Assembly (NCBI GenBank): GCA_031292255.1
Contig: JARLHN010000008.1
Span: 62,001 to 126,000 of the forward strand
DNA from: Oryzomonas sp.
GTDB lineage: Bacteria > Desulfobacterota > Desulfuromonadia > Geobacterales > Pseudopelobacteraceae
DNA length: 64,000 bases
Reading direction: 5' to 3'
The position numbers and the translations under genes are program-made. The notes under the pieces are model-generated. The model was not told where the DNA came from and ran no database searches. It saw nothing but the letters and a program-made list of their open reading frames with translations. Of this stretch, positions 1 to 10,346 are shown one piece after another (the stretch's first letter is position 1; each line of letters begins with the position of its first letter).

Positions 1-520
1 CCTGGGCCGCTGCCGTACTCGCTTCCACGTTGCGGCGGACCCTGCCCCAGAGGTCTATTTCCCAGGAGAAGTCAGCTGGCAGCGTATAGGTTGAGTACGT
101 TTGTGAAGGAGTGTTATCGGTGCCGGGCTGACGGTTGCGCGTCGCGGAAGCACCGACGGAAACCGTTGGGTACGCCGCAGCTCTGGCGGCTTGAATCGCG
201 GCGCTTGCCTGGCGGAAAGCCGCCTCCGCGGCCAATAGATTCTGGTTGGACACGTCAACCTGCTGCTCCAGGTCATTGAGAGCCGGATCATTGAAGACGC
301 GCCACCATTCCCCGGTGATGGCAGCTCCGCCCGGTTGCGCAATTTTCCAGCCGCTCGCTTCCTTGTAGGTTGCCGGCATCTGAGGCGTTGCCGCGGGCCG
401 TACATAATTCGGGCCAACCGTGCAACCGCCCAGGAGCATAACTGCCCCGGCAAGAGTGAGGCAGCGACGATATAGTAATTTCCTGAATCCGTGATGCCTG
501 AATGGCGGATCGAGCGACAT
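1..520 (-). CDS. RND efflux outer-membrane lipoprotein, NodT/OprM family (3' part cut by window edge)
   Basis: Outer-membrane channel (TolC/OprM type) that would complete the RND pump encoded upstream. About 173 residues are visible: an N-terminal hydrophobic stretch ending in lipobox LLGGC, then CTVGPNYVRP, WWRVFNDPALNDLEQQ, the Ala-rich helix QASAAIQAARAAAYP and FSWEIDLWGRVRR, all classic for this lipoprotein family. The gene continues beyond base 1. The only plausible in-frame start is the ATG at 518-520 and it has no clear Shine-Dalgarno. The first ~14 codons (MSLDPPFRHHGFRK) lie in an inverted-repeat arm (477-526), so the 5' end may have been re-formed by a repeat insertion. It lies 209 bp downstream of the second RND pump gene on the same strand. 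Confidence 0.85.
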   Translation of the reverse strand, partial: MSLDPPFRHHGFRKLLYRRCLTLAGAVMLLGGCTVGPNYVRPAATPQMPATYKEASGWKIAQPGGAAITGEWWRVFNDPALNDLEQQVDVSNQNLLAAEAAFRQASAAIQAARAAAYPTVSVGASATRNRQPGTDNTPSQTYSTYTLPADFSWEIDLWGRVRRNVEASTAAAQ

Positions 521-660
521 GCCGGAGTCCAACGCCGCCCATGAATGCTCAAATCGCCTCTGCCGTGTGTACTCCGCTACGGCAGAGATTCGGCCAACAA
601 CACAGGACAGGGGCATGCGGGGCGAGAGGAGCCGTGAAGGCGTCGCGGATTCAGGTAATT
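477..660. repeat. Inverted-repeat element, GGATTCAGG family
   Basis: Two ~50-bp arms face each other, 477-526 and 611-660. Read inward, the outer ends are AATTTCCTGAATCCGTGATG and AATTACCTGAATCCGCGACG. Both arms later reach a CATGCC core. A third copy of the arm lies at 8752-8804 and a shortened palindromic form at 44042-44082. The layout suggests a MITE-like non-autonomous element. The left arm overlaps the beginning of the outer-membrane lipoprotein gene. Confidence 0.6.
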
Positions 661-729
661 TGCTGTCGATCATGGTACACCCTTTCCCAATTGAGAACTT
701 CAAGACCATACTAAGGAGGCTGGCAATAA

Positions 730-3700
730 TCAGGCCTGAACCGTTTTCTTCCGTTGCCCTCGCAGTTTGGCGACCCACAGCCTGAAACGGTCCATATAGA
801 GATACACCACCGGGGTGGTATAGAGCGTCAGCATCTGGCTGAAGATCAGGCCGCCCACTATGGAGATCCCCAAGGGTCGGCGCAATTCCGATCCCACGCC
901 GGTTCCCAGCGCCAGGGGAAGCGCACCAAGGAGCGCAGCCATGGTGGTCATCATGATCGGCCTGAAGCGGAGCAGGCAGGCCTCGTAGATCGCCTCTTCG
1001 GGGCTTTTCCCCTCATTGCGCTCGGCTGCTATGGCGAAATCCACCATCATGATGCCATTCTTCTTGACGATGCCGATCAACAGGATCACGCCGATGATGG
1101 CGATCAGGCTCAAATCGGTGTGAAAGAGCATCAGGGCGGCCACGGCGCCCACCCCTGCCGACGGCAGGGTGGAAAGGATGGTGATGGGGTGGATATAACT
1201 TTCGTACAGGATTCCCAGGACAAGGTATACCGATACCAACGCCGCGAGTATCAGAAACGGCTGGTTTTTGAGCGAGGCCTGGAACGCCTGGGCCGTCCCT
1301 GCAAAATTACTATGGATGGAAGCCGGCATGCCCAGATCTCTCGCGGCCTTTTCAATTGACGCAACCCCATCCCCCAAAGCGACACCGGGCGCCAGATTGA
1401 ACGACAGGGTAATGGAAGGAAACTGCCCCTGGTGATTAACCGCAAGCGAGGTGTTTGTCCGTTCATAATGGGTGAAGGCGGACAGCGGCGCCAGGCTGCC
1501 GGTACTGGTTGGGACATAAATATCCCGCAACGTCTCGGGGCGTTGCCAGAACACAGGATCAACCTCCATAACAACATGGTACTGGTTCAGCAGAGTATAG
1601 TAGATCGATATCTGACGCTGGCCAAAGGCGTCGTACAGGGTGTTGTCGATGACCTGCGTCGAAATGCCGAGCCGGCTGGCCGTGGAACGGTCAATGACCA
1701 ATTGCGCCTGTTTGCCGTTATTCTGCAGATCGCTGCTCAGATCAACCACTTGAGGAACCGTGTATAACTTCTGTAGCAACTTCTGGGACCAGGCCGTGAG
1801 CTCTTTCGGATCGGCCCCCTGCAGGGTATACTGATACAAAGCGTTGCTGATTCTTCCGCCGACCTGAAGGTCCTGCACCGGCGCCAGAAAGGTAGGGGCG
1901 CCCGGAATACTCATAATCTTCCTGCGCAGCCTCTTTATGACGTCATTGGCGGTGCCCTTCCGCTTCCCGAACGGGGCGAGCGAAATGAACATCCGCCCGG
2001 TATTCGCCGTGGACGCCCCGCCACCACCGCCTCCGGTGAAAGCGGTCACATATTTCACATCCGGGTCGGATTTGATAATGTTGACGATCGAGGTCAGTTT
2101 CTGTTCCATGGCCTGGAAGGAAATATCCTGTGCCGCCTGGATCCTCCCCATGATACGGCCCGTATCCTGCTCGGGGAAGAACCCCTTGGGAACATTCCAA
2201 AACAGATAAAAGTTACACCCCACCGTCACCAGCAGGATCGCCAGCGTAATCAGGGAGTGGCGCAGCGCCCAGGCAAGGGTTACCTCATAGCGGCTGTGGA
2301 GCCAATTGAACATACCCTCGCTGGTCCGGTAAAAGACACCGTGTTCCCGTTTTTCTTCGGGCTTGAGCAACATGGCGCACATCATGGGTGTCGCGGTTAA
2401 AGATATCAGCAAAGACATCATGATTGCCGTCGAAAGAGTGACGGCAAATTCATGGAACAGCCGCCCTACCATTCCCCCCATCAACAGGATCGGTATGAAT
2501 ACCGCCACCAATGAGACACTCATGGAGAGAACCGTGAAGGCGATTTCTTTGGAACCTGACAATGCCGCCTGGAACGGGCTTTGCCCCTGCTCCTGGTAAC
2601 GGATGATATTCTCCAGCACCACGATGGCATCGTCCACGACAAAACCCGTGGAAATGGTCAATGCCATGAGCGACAGGTTGTCGAGGGAGTAGCCGAACAA
2701 ATACATCACGGCAAAGGTGCCGATGATCGATGCCGCCACGGCCACAGCCGGAATCAAGGTGGCGCGGACGTTGCGCAGAAAGCAGAACACCACCAAAACG
2801 ACAAGCAATCCGGAGATTAAGAGAGAAAATTCCACATCTTTCAGTGATCCGCGTATGGATGGGGATCTATCAAGCACAACCGACAGCTTGATAGCCCCCG
2901 GCAGGGATGCCTCGAGTTGCGGCATAAGATTATAAATGCTGTCCACCGTCTCGATGATATTGGCTCCCGGCTGCCTAAATACGACCAGCATTATCGCCGG
3001 CTTACCGTTTACAAGCCCCGTGGAGCGAACATCTTCGACCGAATCTCTTACGTTTGCCACGTCGGCCAGCTTGATCGCATTACCATTTTTATACGACACC
3101 ACCAGTGGAAGATAATCCCGAGCCACACGCAATTGGTCGTTGGCACGAACCTCCCAACTCCTGTCACCGGCGGACACGGTGCCTTTCGGCCGGTTTACAC
3201 TGGTGCTGGAAAGCACGCCGCGCAGATTCTCCAGACTGAGGCCATACTTGCTGACGGCCAGCGGATTAAGTTCCAGGCGCACCGCCGGAAGCGCGCTTCC
3301 ACCTACGAAAACCTGCCCTACCCCCTTAACCTGGGAAAGCTTCTGCGCCAGGATGGATGACGCGACATCATACATCTGCGGTTTTGTCATGGTGTCCGAA
3401 GTTAGGGAGATGATCAGTATCGGCGCATCGGATGGGTTTACCTTGCGGTAGGTGGGGTTACTGGGCAGGTTGGCGGGCAGTTGTCCACGGGCTGCATTGA
3501 TCGCCGCCTGGACATCCCGTGCCGCGCCGTCGATGTCGCGGTTTAAATCGAACTGCAAGGTAATGCTGGTGGAACCGAGATTGCTCGTGGAGGTCATCTC
3601 GGTAACACCGGCTATGCGGCCGAATTGCCGTTCCAGGGGGGCTGCCACGGAGGTGGACATGGTCTCCGGTTCAGCTCCAGGCAGACCGGCTGAAACCGAG

Positions 3701-3834
3701 ATGGTCGGGAAATCCACCTGGGGCAGCGGCGACACCGGCAGGAGACGGAAGGCTATCGCCCCGGCCAGCACCAGCCCGATGATAAGCAGCGTGGTGGCGA
3801 CCGGACGTTTTATGAAGGGAGCTGAGATGTTCAT
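730..3834 (-). CDS. RND multidrug efflux transporter, MdtC-like
   Basis: Inner-membrane proton-driven drug exporter of the hydrophobe/amphiphile efflux RND family, 1034 residues, the usual length. The N-terminus ([20 protein letters not shown]) is typical. The TM4 segment [16 protein letters not shown] carries the paired Asp of the proton relay, and [15 protein letters not shown] in the C-terminal half carries the relay Lys. It overlaps the 3' end of the upstream pump gene by 4 bp (ATGA), so the two are translationally coupled. Two different pump subunits plus one adaptor match the MdtABC heteromultimer (two MdtB, one MdtC). The B versus C assignment rests on order and is not certain. Confidence 0.93.
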   Translation of the reverse strand: MNISAPFIKRPVATTLLIIGLVLAGAIAFRLLPVSPLPQVDFPTISVSAGLPGAEPETMSTSVAAPLERQFGRIAGVTEMTSTSNLGSTSITLQFDLNRDIDGAARDVQAAINAARGQLPANLPSNPTYRKVNPSDAPILIISLTSDTMTKPQMYDVASSILAQKLSQVKGVGQVFVGGSALPAVRLELNPLAVSKYGLSLENLRGVLSSTSVNRPKGTVSAGDRSWEVRANDQLRVARDYLPLVVSYKNGNAIKLADVANVRDSVEDVRSTGLVNGKPAIMLVVFRQPGANIIETVDSIYNLMPQLEASLPGAIKLSVVLDRSPSIRGSLKDVEFSLLISGLLVVLVVFCFLRNVRATLIPAVAVAASIIGTFAVMYLFGYSLDNLSLMALTISTGFVVDDAIVVLENIIRYQEQGQSPFQAALSGSKEIAFTVLSMSVSLVAVFIPILLMGGMVGRLFHEFAVTLSTAIMMSLLISLTATPMMCAMLLKPEEKREHGVFYRTSEGMFNWLHSRYEVTLAWALRHSLITLAILLVTVGCNFYLFWNVPKGFFPEQDTGRIMGRIQAAQDISFQAMEQKLTSIVNIIKSDPDVKYVTAFTGGGGGGASTANTGRMFISLAPFGKRKGTANDVIKRLRRKIMSIPGAPTFLAPVQDLQVGGRISNALYQYTLQGADPKELTAWSQKLLQKLYTVPQVVDLSSDLQNNGKQAQLVIDRSTASRLGISTQVIDNTLYDAFGQRQISIYYTLLNQYHVVMEVDPVFWQRPETLRDIYVPTSTGSLAPLSAFTHYERTNTSLAVNHQGQFPSITLSFNLAPGVALGDGVASIEKAARDLGMPASIHSNFAGTAQAFQASLKNQPFLILAALVSVYLVLGILYESYIHPITILSTLPSAGVGAVAALMLFHTDLSLIAIIGVILLIGIVKKNGIMMVDFAIAAERNEGKSPEEAIYEACLLRFRPIMMTTMAALLGALPLALGTGVGSELRRPLGISIVGGLIFSQMLTLYTTPVVYLYMDRFRLWVAKLRGQRKKTVQA

Positions 3835-6800
3835 GGAGCGTTCAGGTCGGGGCTATCGGCCATTTCTTCCACCGCCTTTTTCTTTCCCCATCTCTGCGCC
3901 AACCGGTCGAAGGCCAGGTAGATCACCGGCGTGGTGTAGAGGGTAAGTATCTGGCTGAAGATCAATCCACCCACGATGGAAATCCCGAGGGGGTGGCGCA
4001 ATTCCGAACCGACCCCATGCCCCATTGCCAGCGGCAGCGCACCCAGGAGTGCCGCCATGGTGGTCATCATGATCGGCCGGAAACGGAGCAGGCAGGCCTG
4101 ATAGATAGCCTCATCAGGTGATTTTCCTTCGTTACGTTCGGCGTCCAGGGCGAAATCCACCATCATGATGCCGTTTTTCTTGACGATGCCGATCAACAGG
4201 ATGATGCCGATGATGGCGATCACGCTCAGATCGGTACGGCAGATCATCAATGAAAGGACCGCCCCCACTCCGGCCGAAGGCAGTGTCGAAAGGATAGTGA
4301 CCGGATGGATAAAGCTCTCGTAAAGTATTCCCAGTACAAGGTAGACCGTTACCAGGGCTGCCAGGATCAATAGCGGTTCGTTGGTGAGAGAGGCCTTGAA
4401 GGCTTGGGCGGTCCCCTGGAAGCTGCCGCGGATGCTGGCCGGCAGGTCAAGTTTTTTGGTAGCCGCCTCTACGGCGGTCACCGCTTCTCCCAGCGCCTGT
4501 CCGGGTGCCAGATTGAAAGAGGTTGTCACCGCCGGGAACTGTCCCTGGCGGTTGATTACCAGCGGACCCGTGGATTCACTTATGTGCGATATGACGCCGA
4601 GAGGCACTTGACCTCCGCTGCTGCTGCGGAGATACACCGACTGCAGGCCATTGGGGCCTTGACGAAAATCGGGCTTGGTCGCAAGCACTATCCGGTATTG
4701 ATTCAGTTCGGTAAACGTGGTCGATACCTGACGTTGTCCAAAGGAGTCGTAAAGGGCGTCATCGATGTTCTGGGTAGTGATCCCCAAGCGGGAGGCGCTG
4801 GTGCGGTCGATGTCCAAGAGGACACGCAACCCCTGTTCCTGCTGGTCGCTGCTGACATCGCGCAGTTCGGGCCGTGCTTTCATGGCATCGACGATCCGCG
4901 GGGCAAGAGTCTTCAGCTCATCGTTATTCGGATCCTCCAGAGTGTATTGAAACTGGGTACGGCTCACCCTGGCATCCACGGTAAGATCCTGCACCGGTTG
5001 CATGAAGAGCTTGATGCCGTCAATCCCGGACAGCTCGGGCTGGAGCCGCTGAATAACCTCCGTGGCACTTGCATCCCGCTCGTCCAGCGGCTTCAGGTTG
5101 ATCAACATCCTTCCGCTGTTGAGGGTCGTATTAACCCCATCGATCCCGATGAATGACGACAGACTCTCCACCGCCGGGTCCTTAAGGATCAATTTCGCCA
5201 GTTGCTGTTGACGTTCGGCCATGGCACTGAAAGAAATGGACTGGGGCGCTTCGGAAATCCCCTGGATGGCCCCGGTGTCCTGAACCGGGAAGAAACCTTT
5301 GGGCACCATCACGTACAGGAGCACCGTCAAAACCATCGTTCCGACTGCCACCATCAGCGTGGCGGCCTGATGGCGCAGCACCCATTGCAGCGATCTGCCG
5401 TAGGCGGCGATGGTCCGGTCGAAGTAACGCTGGGAGGTATGAAAGAACCGGCCCTGGCGTTCCTCGGGCACATGTTTGAGCAGCCGGGAGCACATCATGG
5501 GGGTAAGCGTCAGGGACACCACTGCCGAGATCAGGATGGTGACCCCCAGGGTAACGGCGAATTCGCGGAACAGGCGCCCCACCACATCACCCATGAAGAG
5601 CAGCGGGATCAGAACGGCGATCAGCGAGACAGTCAGCGACAGGATGGTGAAACCGATCTGCCGGGAGCCCTTGAGAGCAGCCTGGAGCGGCGTTTCCCCC
5701 TCCTCCACGTAACGGGCGATATTCTCGATCATGACGATGGCATCGTCGACCACGAAGCCGGTGGAGATGGTCAAAGCCATCAGGGTGAGATTGTTCAGGC
5801 TGAAGTCCAGGAGATACATGACTCCGAAGGTGCCCACTAACGACAGCGGCACGGCCACGCTGGGAATGGTCGTAGCCGACAGGTTGCGCAGAAACAAGAA
5901 AATGACCAGGACCACCAGCGCAACGGACAGCATCAGTTCGTGCTGTACGTCGCGCACCGATTCACGAATGGTGGTGGTGCGGTCGGTCAGGACCGTGACC
6001 TTGACCGAGGCAGGCAAGGAACCCTGAAGTTGGGGCATCAGTTTTTTTATCCGGTCAACGACCTCGATCACGTTGGCGCCCGGCTGACGCTGGATGTTCA
6101 TGACCACGGCCGGCCGATCGTTTATCCAGGCCGCCTGGTTCACATCCTCGGCATCGTCCACCGCGTCCGCCACATCGGATAGCAGTACCGGAGAGTTATT
6201 TTTGTAGGCCACGACCAGTGGCCGGAAATCCTTGCTGGTATAAAGCTGGTCGTTGGCGCCGATGATGAAAGATTGAAGCGGCCCGTCGAATCCTCCTTTG
6301 GCCTCGTCAACGTTGGCAGCCGCAATGGTGCTACGCAAATCCTCCATGGTAACACCATAGGAAGCAAGCGCAGTCGGATTGGCCTGTACCCGCACAGCTG
6401 GACGCTGACCACCGCTGATGCTGACCAGTCCGACACCGGGAAGCTGGGATATCTTCTGAGCAAAACGGGTATCGGCAAGATCTTCGACCTGGGGCAGCGG
6501 CATGGTTTCGGAAGTCAGGGCCAAGGTCATGATCGGCGCATCTGCCGGGTTGACCTTGCTGTAGACAGGGGGGTTCGGCAGATTTGCGGGCAGATAGGAA
6601 GAGCCTGCGTTGATGGCTGCCTGCACTTCCTGCTCGGCAACGTCCAGAGAAAGCGAAAGATTGAACTGGAGCGTGATGACCGACGATCCGTTTGAACTTG
6701 TGGATGTCATCAGAGAAAGGCCGGGCATCTGGCCGAACTGGCGTTCCAACGGGGAGGTGATCGAGGTGGCGACAACGTCGGGGCTGGCACCGGGATAGAA

Positions 6801-6947
6801 TGTACGCACCTGGATGATGGGGTAATCGACCTGCGGCAGTGCCGCCACCGGAAGTTGCTTGTAGGCCACGGCACCGACCAGCAGGATGGCGATCATCAGC
6901 AAGGTCGTGGCCACGGGGCGCAGTATGAAGATGCGGGAGAGATTCAT
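3831..6947 (-). CDS. RND multidrug efflux transporter, MdtB-like
   Basis: First of two consecutive RND pump genes, 1038 residues from the ATG at 6945-6947, preceded by AAGGA five bases away. An upstream in-frame extension of 24 codons (to 7019) has no family similarity and is rejected. Visible landmarks are the N-terminal membrane helix [20 protein letters not shown], the TM4 Asp pair in [17 protein letters not shown], and [20 protein letters not shown]. It presumably forms a heterotrimer with the MdtC-like product and docks with the adaptor encoded upstream. The pump loads substrate from the periplasm or outer leaflet and is powered by proton influx. Confidence 0.93.
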   Translation of the reverse strand: MNLSRIFILRPVATTLLMIAILLVGAVAYKQLPVAALPQVDYPIIQVRTFYPGASPDVVATSITSPLERQFGQMPGLSLMTSTSSNGSSVITLQFNLSLSLDVAEQEVQAAINAGSSYLPANLPNPPVYSKVNPADAPIMTLALTSETMPLPQVEDLADTRFAQKISQLPGVGLVSISGGQRPAVRVQANPTALASYGVTMEDLRSTIAAANVDEAKGGFDGPLQSFIIGANDQLYTSKDFRPLVVAYKNNSPVLLSDVADAVDDAEDVNQAAWINDRPAVVMNIQRQPGANVIEVVDRIKKLMPQLQGSLPASVKVTVLTDRTTTIRESVRDVQHELMLSVALVVLVIFLFLRNLSATTIPSVAVPLSLVGTFGVMYLLDFSLNNLTLMALTISTGFVVDDAIVMIENIARYVEEGETPLQAALKGSRQIGFTILSLTVSLIAVLIPLLFMGDVVGRLFREFAVTLGVTILISAVVSLTLTPMMCSRLLKHVPEERQGRFFHTSQRYFDRTIAAYGRSLQWVLRHQAATLMVAVGTMVLTVLLYVMVPKGFFPVQDTGAIQGISEAPQSISFSAMAERQQQLAKLILKDPAVESLSSFIGIDGVNTTLNSGRMLINLKPLDERDASATEVIQRLQPELSGIDGIKLFMQPVQDLTVDARVSRTQFQYTLEDPNNDELKTLAPRIVDAMKARPELRDVSSDQQEQGLRVLLDIDRTSASRLGITTQNIDDALYDSFGQRQVSTTFTELNQYRIVLATKPDFRQGPNGLQSVYLRSSSGGQVPLGVISHISESTGPLVINRQGQFPAVTTSFNLAPGQALGEAVTAVEAATKKLDLPASIRGSFQGTAQAFKASLTNEPLLILAALVTVYLVLGILYESFIHPVTILSTLPSAGVGAVLSLMICRTDLSVIAIIGIILLIGIVKKNGIMMVDFALDAERNEGKSPDEAIYQACLLRFRPIMMTTMAALLGALPLAMGHGVGSELRHPLGISIVGGLIFSQILTLYTTPVIYLAFDRLAQRWGKKKAVEEMADSPDLNAP

Positions 6948-7049
6948 GAGTGTCCTTGATTGAAAAAAGTCCCCCTGTGCACAAGGAGGATTGGGGGGGA
7001 TTGTACGGAGCCGCCCCACCCTCGCCCCTCTCTGTTAAAGAGGAGATAT

Positions 7050-8366
7050 CTATTGAGCCTTTTGCTGCCCCGGCCCCTTCTGTCCACCCGGCCCCTTCTG
7101 TCCACCCGGCCCCTTCGTGTCTCCAGGAGCAGCCGGGGTCTTTGGATCACCCTGGCCCCGCTTGCGGCTGGCTTCTTTTACCTCCACCCTGCTGCCGTCC
7201 TTCAGGCGTTCGGCGCCCTCCACCACCACCATATCACCGGTATTGAGGCCGGAGGTCACGGCAATATCGTCCTGCTGTGTTACACCAACGGTAACCGGCC
7301 GTACGGCAACAGTTTTATCGGGCTTGACCAGGTAGACGAACGCACCTTGCGAACCGCGCTGTATTGCGGAGACGGGAACAACGATGCTGTCATGCAGGGT
7401 TTTTACCAGCAGACGGACGTTGACGAATTGTTGCGGGAACAATGCATTATCATTGTTGGGAAAAACTGCCTTGAACTTTACCGTCCCGGTGGTTGGGTCA
7501 ACCTGGTTGTCAACACTCTGGAGTATTCCGCCGGCAAGCCTCTGTTTCTGCTCCCGGTCAAGGGCATCCACCGCCAGGCGCGTGCCTGCCTTGAGTCTGC
7601 CGAGTACCTCGGGAAGATTATCCTCGGGCACGGGAAAAATGACCGTCATCGGCTGGAGCTGAGTAACAATGACCAATCCGTTGGTATCGGCGGCATGAAC
7701 AATATTGCCGGGATCAATCTGGCGCAAACCGACCCGTCCGCTCACAGGAGAGGTGATGCGGCAGTACATCAGGTTTACCTTGGCAGTATCGACCTGCCCC
7801 TGGTCAGCCTTGACGGCACCCTCGTACTGATGAACCAGAGATTCCTGAGTGTCAAGCTGCTGTCGCGGTATGGAGTCCTGTTTCCAAAGCTGTTGATAAC
7901 GATGAAGGTCAAGGCGGGCATTACTCAAAAACTCCCTGTCGCGGATCAACTGTCCTTCGTATTGAGTAAGCTGTGCCTGGAACGGCCGCGGATCAAGCGT
8001 GGCCAACAGGTCGCCGCGTTTGACGAGCTGTCCCTCTTTGAAATACACATTCATAAGTTGTCCGTCTATCCGTGAATGAATGGTGACCGTCGCGACCGGT
8101 GTCACGTTGCCGAGTTCGGTAAGGTAAACGCCCACATCAGTCTTTCTCGCAGCCTGCATCGTCACTGGCGCAGGTGGGGCGGCAGCCTTTGTCCCTGCCG
8201 GTTTATCCGCCGGGACCGCACCTTTTTTCCCATAATGCCCATAAAGCAGATACAGGCCAACGACAAGGATCACTGCCAAAAATACTGTCAGCCACCGGCG
8301 CCTGGGTTTGGGAGTGGGTTCCGCTGCAGCACTGCGTGTCTCTTCCTGATTGGATTGTATGGTCAT
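7050..8366 (-). CDS. RND efflux periplasmic adaptor (membrane fusion protein), MdtA-like
   Basis: Adaptor of 438 residues linking the inner-membrane pumps to the outer-membrane channel. An N-terminal anchor helix (about residues 24-44, WLTVFLAVILVVGLYLLYGH) is followed by the lipoyl half-motif VTIHSRIDGQLMNVYFKEGQ, a helical hairpin, the second lipoyl half (ITSPVSGRVGLRQIDPGNIV) and the beta-barrel/membrane-proximal domains. The C-terminal ~35 residues are a low-complexity Gly-Pro-Gln-Lys tail built from repeated GPGGQK units, encoded by a near-perfect DNA repeat at about 7064-7115. It is the first gene of the efflux operon, with ~100 bp before the MdtB-like gene. Confidence 0.92.
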   Translation of the reverse strand: MTIQSNQEETRSAAAEPTPKPRRRWLTVFLAVILVVGLYLLYGHYGKKGAVPADKPAGTKAAAPPAPVTMQAARKTDVGVYLTELGNVTPVATVTIHSRIDGQLMNVYFKEGQLVKRGDLLATLDPRPFQAQLTQYEGQLIRDREFLSNARLDLHRYQQLWKQDSIPRQQLDTQESLVHQYEGAVKADQGQVDTAKVNLMYCRITSPVSGRVGLRQIDPGNIVHAADTNGLVIVTQLQPMTVIFPVPEDNLPEVLGRLKAGTRLAVDALDREQKQRLAGGILQSVDNQVDPTTGTVKFKAVFPNNDNALFPQQFVNVRLLVKTLHDSIVVPVSAIQRGSQGAFVYLVKPDKTVAVRPVTVGVTQQDDIAVTSGLNTGDMVVVEGAERLKDGSRVEVKEASRKRGQGDPKTPAAPGDTKGPGGQKGPGGQKGPGQQKAQ

Positions 8367-8751
8367 TGGTGTACCACCTGTGCGTCCGTTTTCTTCAGGC
8401 GTTCATGATTGTCAGTTGCGTGTAGCGTCACGGTTTCCTCCTGCTTATATTGTACTCTCCGGGGGCCGGATAGAGGCTGCCGCCTCACTTCCTGGCGCTC
8501 CTCCGTTACCGGACAAGGTTTTTCTCCACCCGTTGGGAACATTCGATTCAGCCTTGTATCAAAAAAAAGCGGAAGAACTCTCCCTGAGATCCTCCGCCTC
8601 CATGGTATATGGTCAGCGTCTCTTCAAAACCAACGGTGACTTGATTCATACCAATGGAAGAATCCCTTTGTCAATAGGCTACCACATTCCTCTCACATCC
8701 GGCCATGGATGGTTTTCAGCCTCGCGCGGCTTTATCTGCATCATCTGCCGC

Positions 8752-8804
8752 GACTGGGGCATGCCAAGCGAAAGGAGGCGTGAAGGCATCACGGATTCCA
8801 GGTA
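8752..8804 (+). repeat. Solo arm of GGATTCAGG-family repeat
   Basis: Matches the right arm of the 477-660 element over about 50 bp. Shared segments are GGGGCATGC, GCGA-AGGAG, CGTGAAGGC and CACGGATT-CAGGTA. No opposing arm was found nearby, so this is a single arm. Confidence 0.5.
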
Positions 8805-8986
8805 TCAAAAAACTTTCCTGATCTTTATCCGAATCTAGACGGCAATGACGTCCAAAGGTTACAGCACAACGTAAAAGAAATCGAGACAGCCGAAAACATC
8901 CACGGACTCGCGTTGCTCCGCGGAAACTTTTTAGCATATTTTTCGAGCCATTACACGATTAAAACATATTCCGGCACATGTGACGG

Positions 8987-9015
8987 TTGACATTACTCCT
9001 TTCAGGAGTGAAAAT
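8987..9015 (+). promoter_or_regulatory. Candidate sigma-70 promoter with internal small palindrome
   Basis: TTGACA at 8987-8992, a 17-bp spacer, then GAAAAT at 9010-9015. The spacer contains ACTCCTttcAGGAGT, a 6-bp inverted repeat that could be an operator. It lies 20 bp before the GTG start of the CorC-type gene. The -10 match is weak. Confidence 0.35.
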
Positions 9016-9035
9016 GTCGTGTTAATGGAGGTTAC

Positions 9036-10346
9036 GTGGATACCGTTCTCGTTGAAATAGTAGTCATTGCAATCATGATCGTGCTGAACGGCTTTTTTGC
9101 CTGCTCCGAATTTGCCATCATCTCCGTTCGCAAAAGCCGTGTCGCCCAACTTGTGGACGAAGGGGACAAACGGGCATGCCTCATCGAAACGCTCCAGCAG
9201 GACCCCCACCGCCTGCTGGCGGTGGTGCAGGTCGGCGTAACCCTGACCGGCGCCACGGCCTCGACCATGGGCGGCATTATCGCCGTCGATTACCTCCGCC
9301 CCTTGCTCCAACGTCTCGACATCGGTATCCTGGCCCATGCCGCCGAACCGGTGGCGGTCACCGGCATGGTGGTCATGATCTCCTACCTGTTGCTCATCCT
9401 GGGTGAGCTGGTACCCAAGGCGATCGGGCTGCAATACGCAGACGCCATAGCCCTGAGGGTCGCCCGGCCGATCAGTAAGCTCTCCCAGGTGGCCTCGGTC
9501 CTGGTCACCCTCCTGACCGTCTCCAGCAAGGCGGTTATGAGTCTTTTGCGCATACCGGCCAACCCGGAGCCCTTCATCTCCCGCGAAGAGGTGCAGCACA
9601 TTGTGGCTGAGGGGCATGAGAGCGGTGTTTTCAGCGAGAGCGAGAACGAATACATCCGCAATGTCTTCGAATTCACCCACACCTGCGTCCGCGAGGTGAT
9701 GGTCCCGCGCACGCGCATGGTGGCCCTCGACCTTGCTGCGCCGCGCGATCAGGTGGTCGCCACGCTGCTGGATAACATGTATTCCCGCTATCCGGTCTAC
9801 TGCGGCAGCATCGAGGAGATTGCCGGGGTGGTGCATGGCAAGGATATCCTCGGGCGGCTCGTGGCGGGCGAACAGCTCGATCTGGCGGCAATCATGCTGC
9901 CGCCGGTCTTTGTGCCGGAAGGCAAGAAGGTCAACGAGCTTCTCAAGGAGATGCAGCGCAGCCGCAACCAGATGGTGCTGGTGGTTGACGAGTACGGCGG
10001 CCTGAGCGGCCTTGTCACCACCGAGGACCTGATAGAGGAGTTGGTGGGGGAGATCGAGGACGAGCACGATGTCGGTGAGCAGCCCACCATCATGCCCATG
10101 GAGGACGGCAGCCTGATGGTGGACGGCCTGCTTTCGGTCTTCGACCTGGCCGATGCCCTTGAGATCAAGCTGGACGAGGAACTCCCCTTTGAAACCGTGG
10201 CCGGCATGATCCTTCAGGAGTTGGGCCGTTTCCCGCTGAAAGGAGAAACCGTCGAATGGCACGGCTACCGCTTCCTCTGTGAAGAGGTGACGCAGACCGC
10301 CGTCCTCAAGGTCCGCGTAACCGCCATCACCCGAGAACCGGCATGA
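9036..10346 (+). CDS. CNNM/HlyC-CorC family membrane protein with CBS pair
   Basis: 436-residue protein of the CorC/HlyC/YfjD class, implicated in divalent cation (Mg/Co) homeostasis. The order is an N-terminal CNNM (DUF21) domain with hydrophobic helices (about 1-190, starting VLVEIVVIAIMIVLNGFFA), a CBS pair (VMVPRTRMVALD around 220 and VVDEYGGLSGLVTTEDLIEE around 320), and a C-terminal CorC_HlyC domain. GTG is the start, with GGAGG four bases upstream. The stop overlaps the ATG of the AsmA-like gene by 4 bp (ATGA), so both are probably co-translated. Confidence 0.92.
   Translation: MDTVLVEIVVIAIMIVLNGFFACSEFAIISVRKSRVAQLVDEGDKRACLIETLQQDPHRLLAVVQVGVTLTGATASTMGGIIAVDYLRPLLQRLDIGILAHAAEPVAVTGMVVMISYLLLILGELVPKAIGLQYADAIALRVARPISKLSQVASVLVTLLTVSSKAVMSLLRIPANPEPFISREEVQHIVAEGHESGVFSESENEYIRNVFEFTHTCVREVMVPRTRMVALDLAAPRDQVVATLLDNMYSRYPVYCGSIEEIAGVVHGKDILGRLVAGEQLDLAAIMLPPVFVPEGKKVNELLKEMQRSRNQMVLVVDEYGGLSGLVTTEDLIEELVGEIEDEHDVGEQPTIMPMEDGSLMVDGLLSVFDLADALEIKLDEELPFETVAGMILQELGRFPLKGETVEWHGYRFLCEEVTQTAVLKVRVTAITREPA

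Larger units (their letters stand above)
8367..9035. other. Non-coding region between divergent efflux and CorC-type genes
   Basis: About 670 bp without a convincing gene. A plus-strand open frame (8350-8838) has no recognisable motif and crosses a repeat, so I do not call it. The region holds one GGATTCAGG-family repeat arm (8752-8804) and a candidate promoter for the CorC-type gene. Regulatory DNA for the efflux operon on the minus strand should also be here, but no regulator gene is adjacent and no clear operator was seen. Confidence 0.5.

Noticed and set aside
8350-8838. 162-codon plus-strand frame upstream of the CorC-type gene
   Set aside because: No ribosome-binding site, no motif, and it runs through a dispersed repeat arm.
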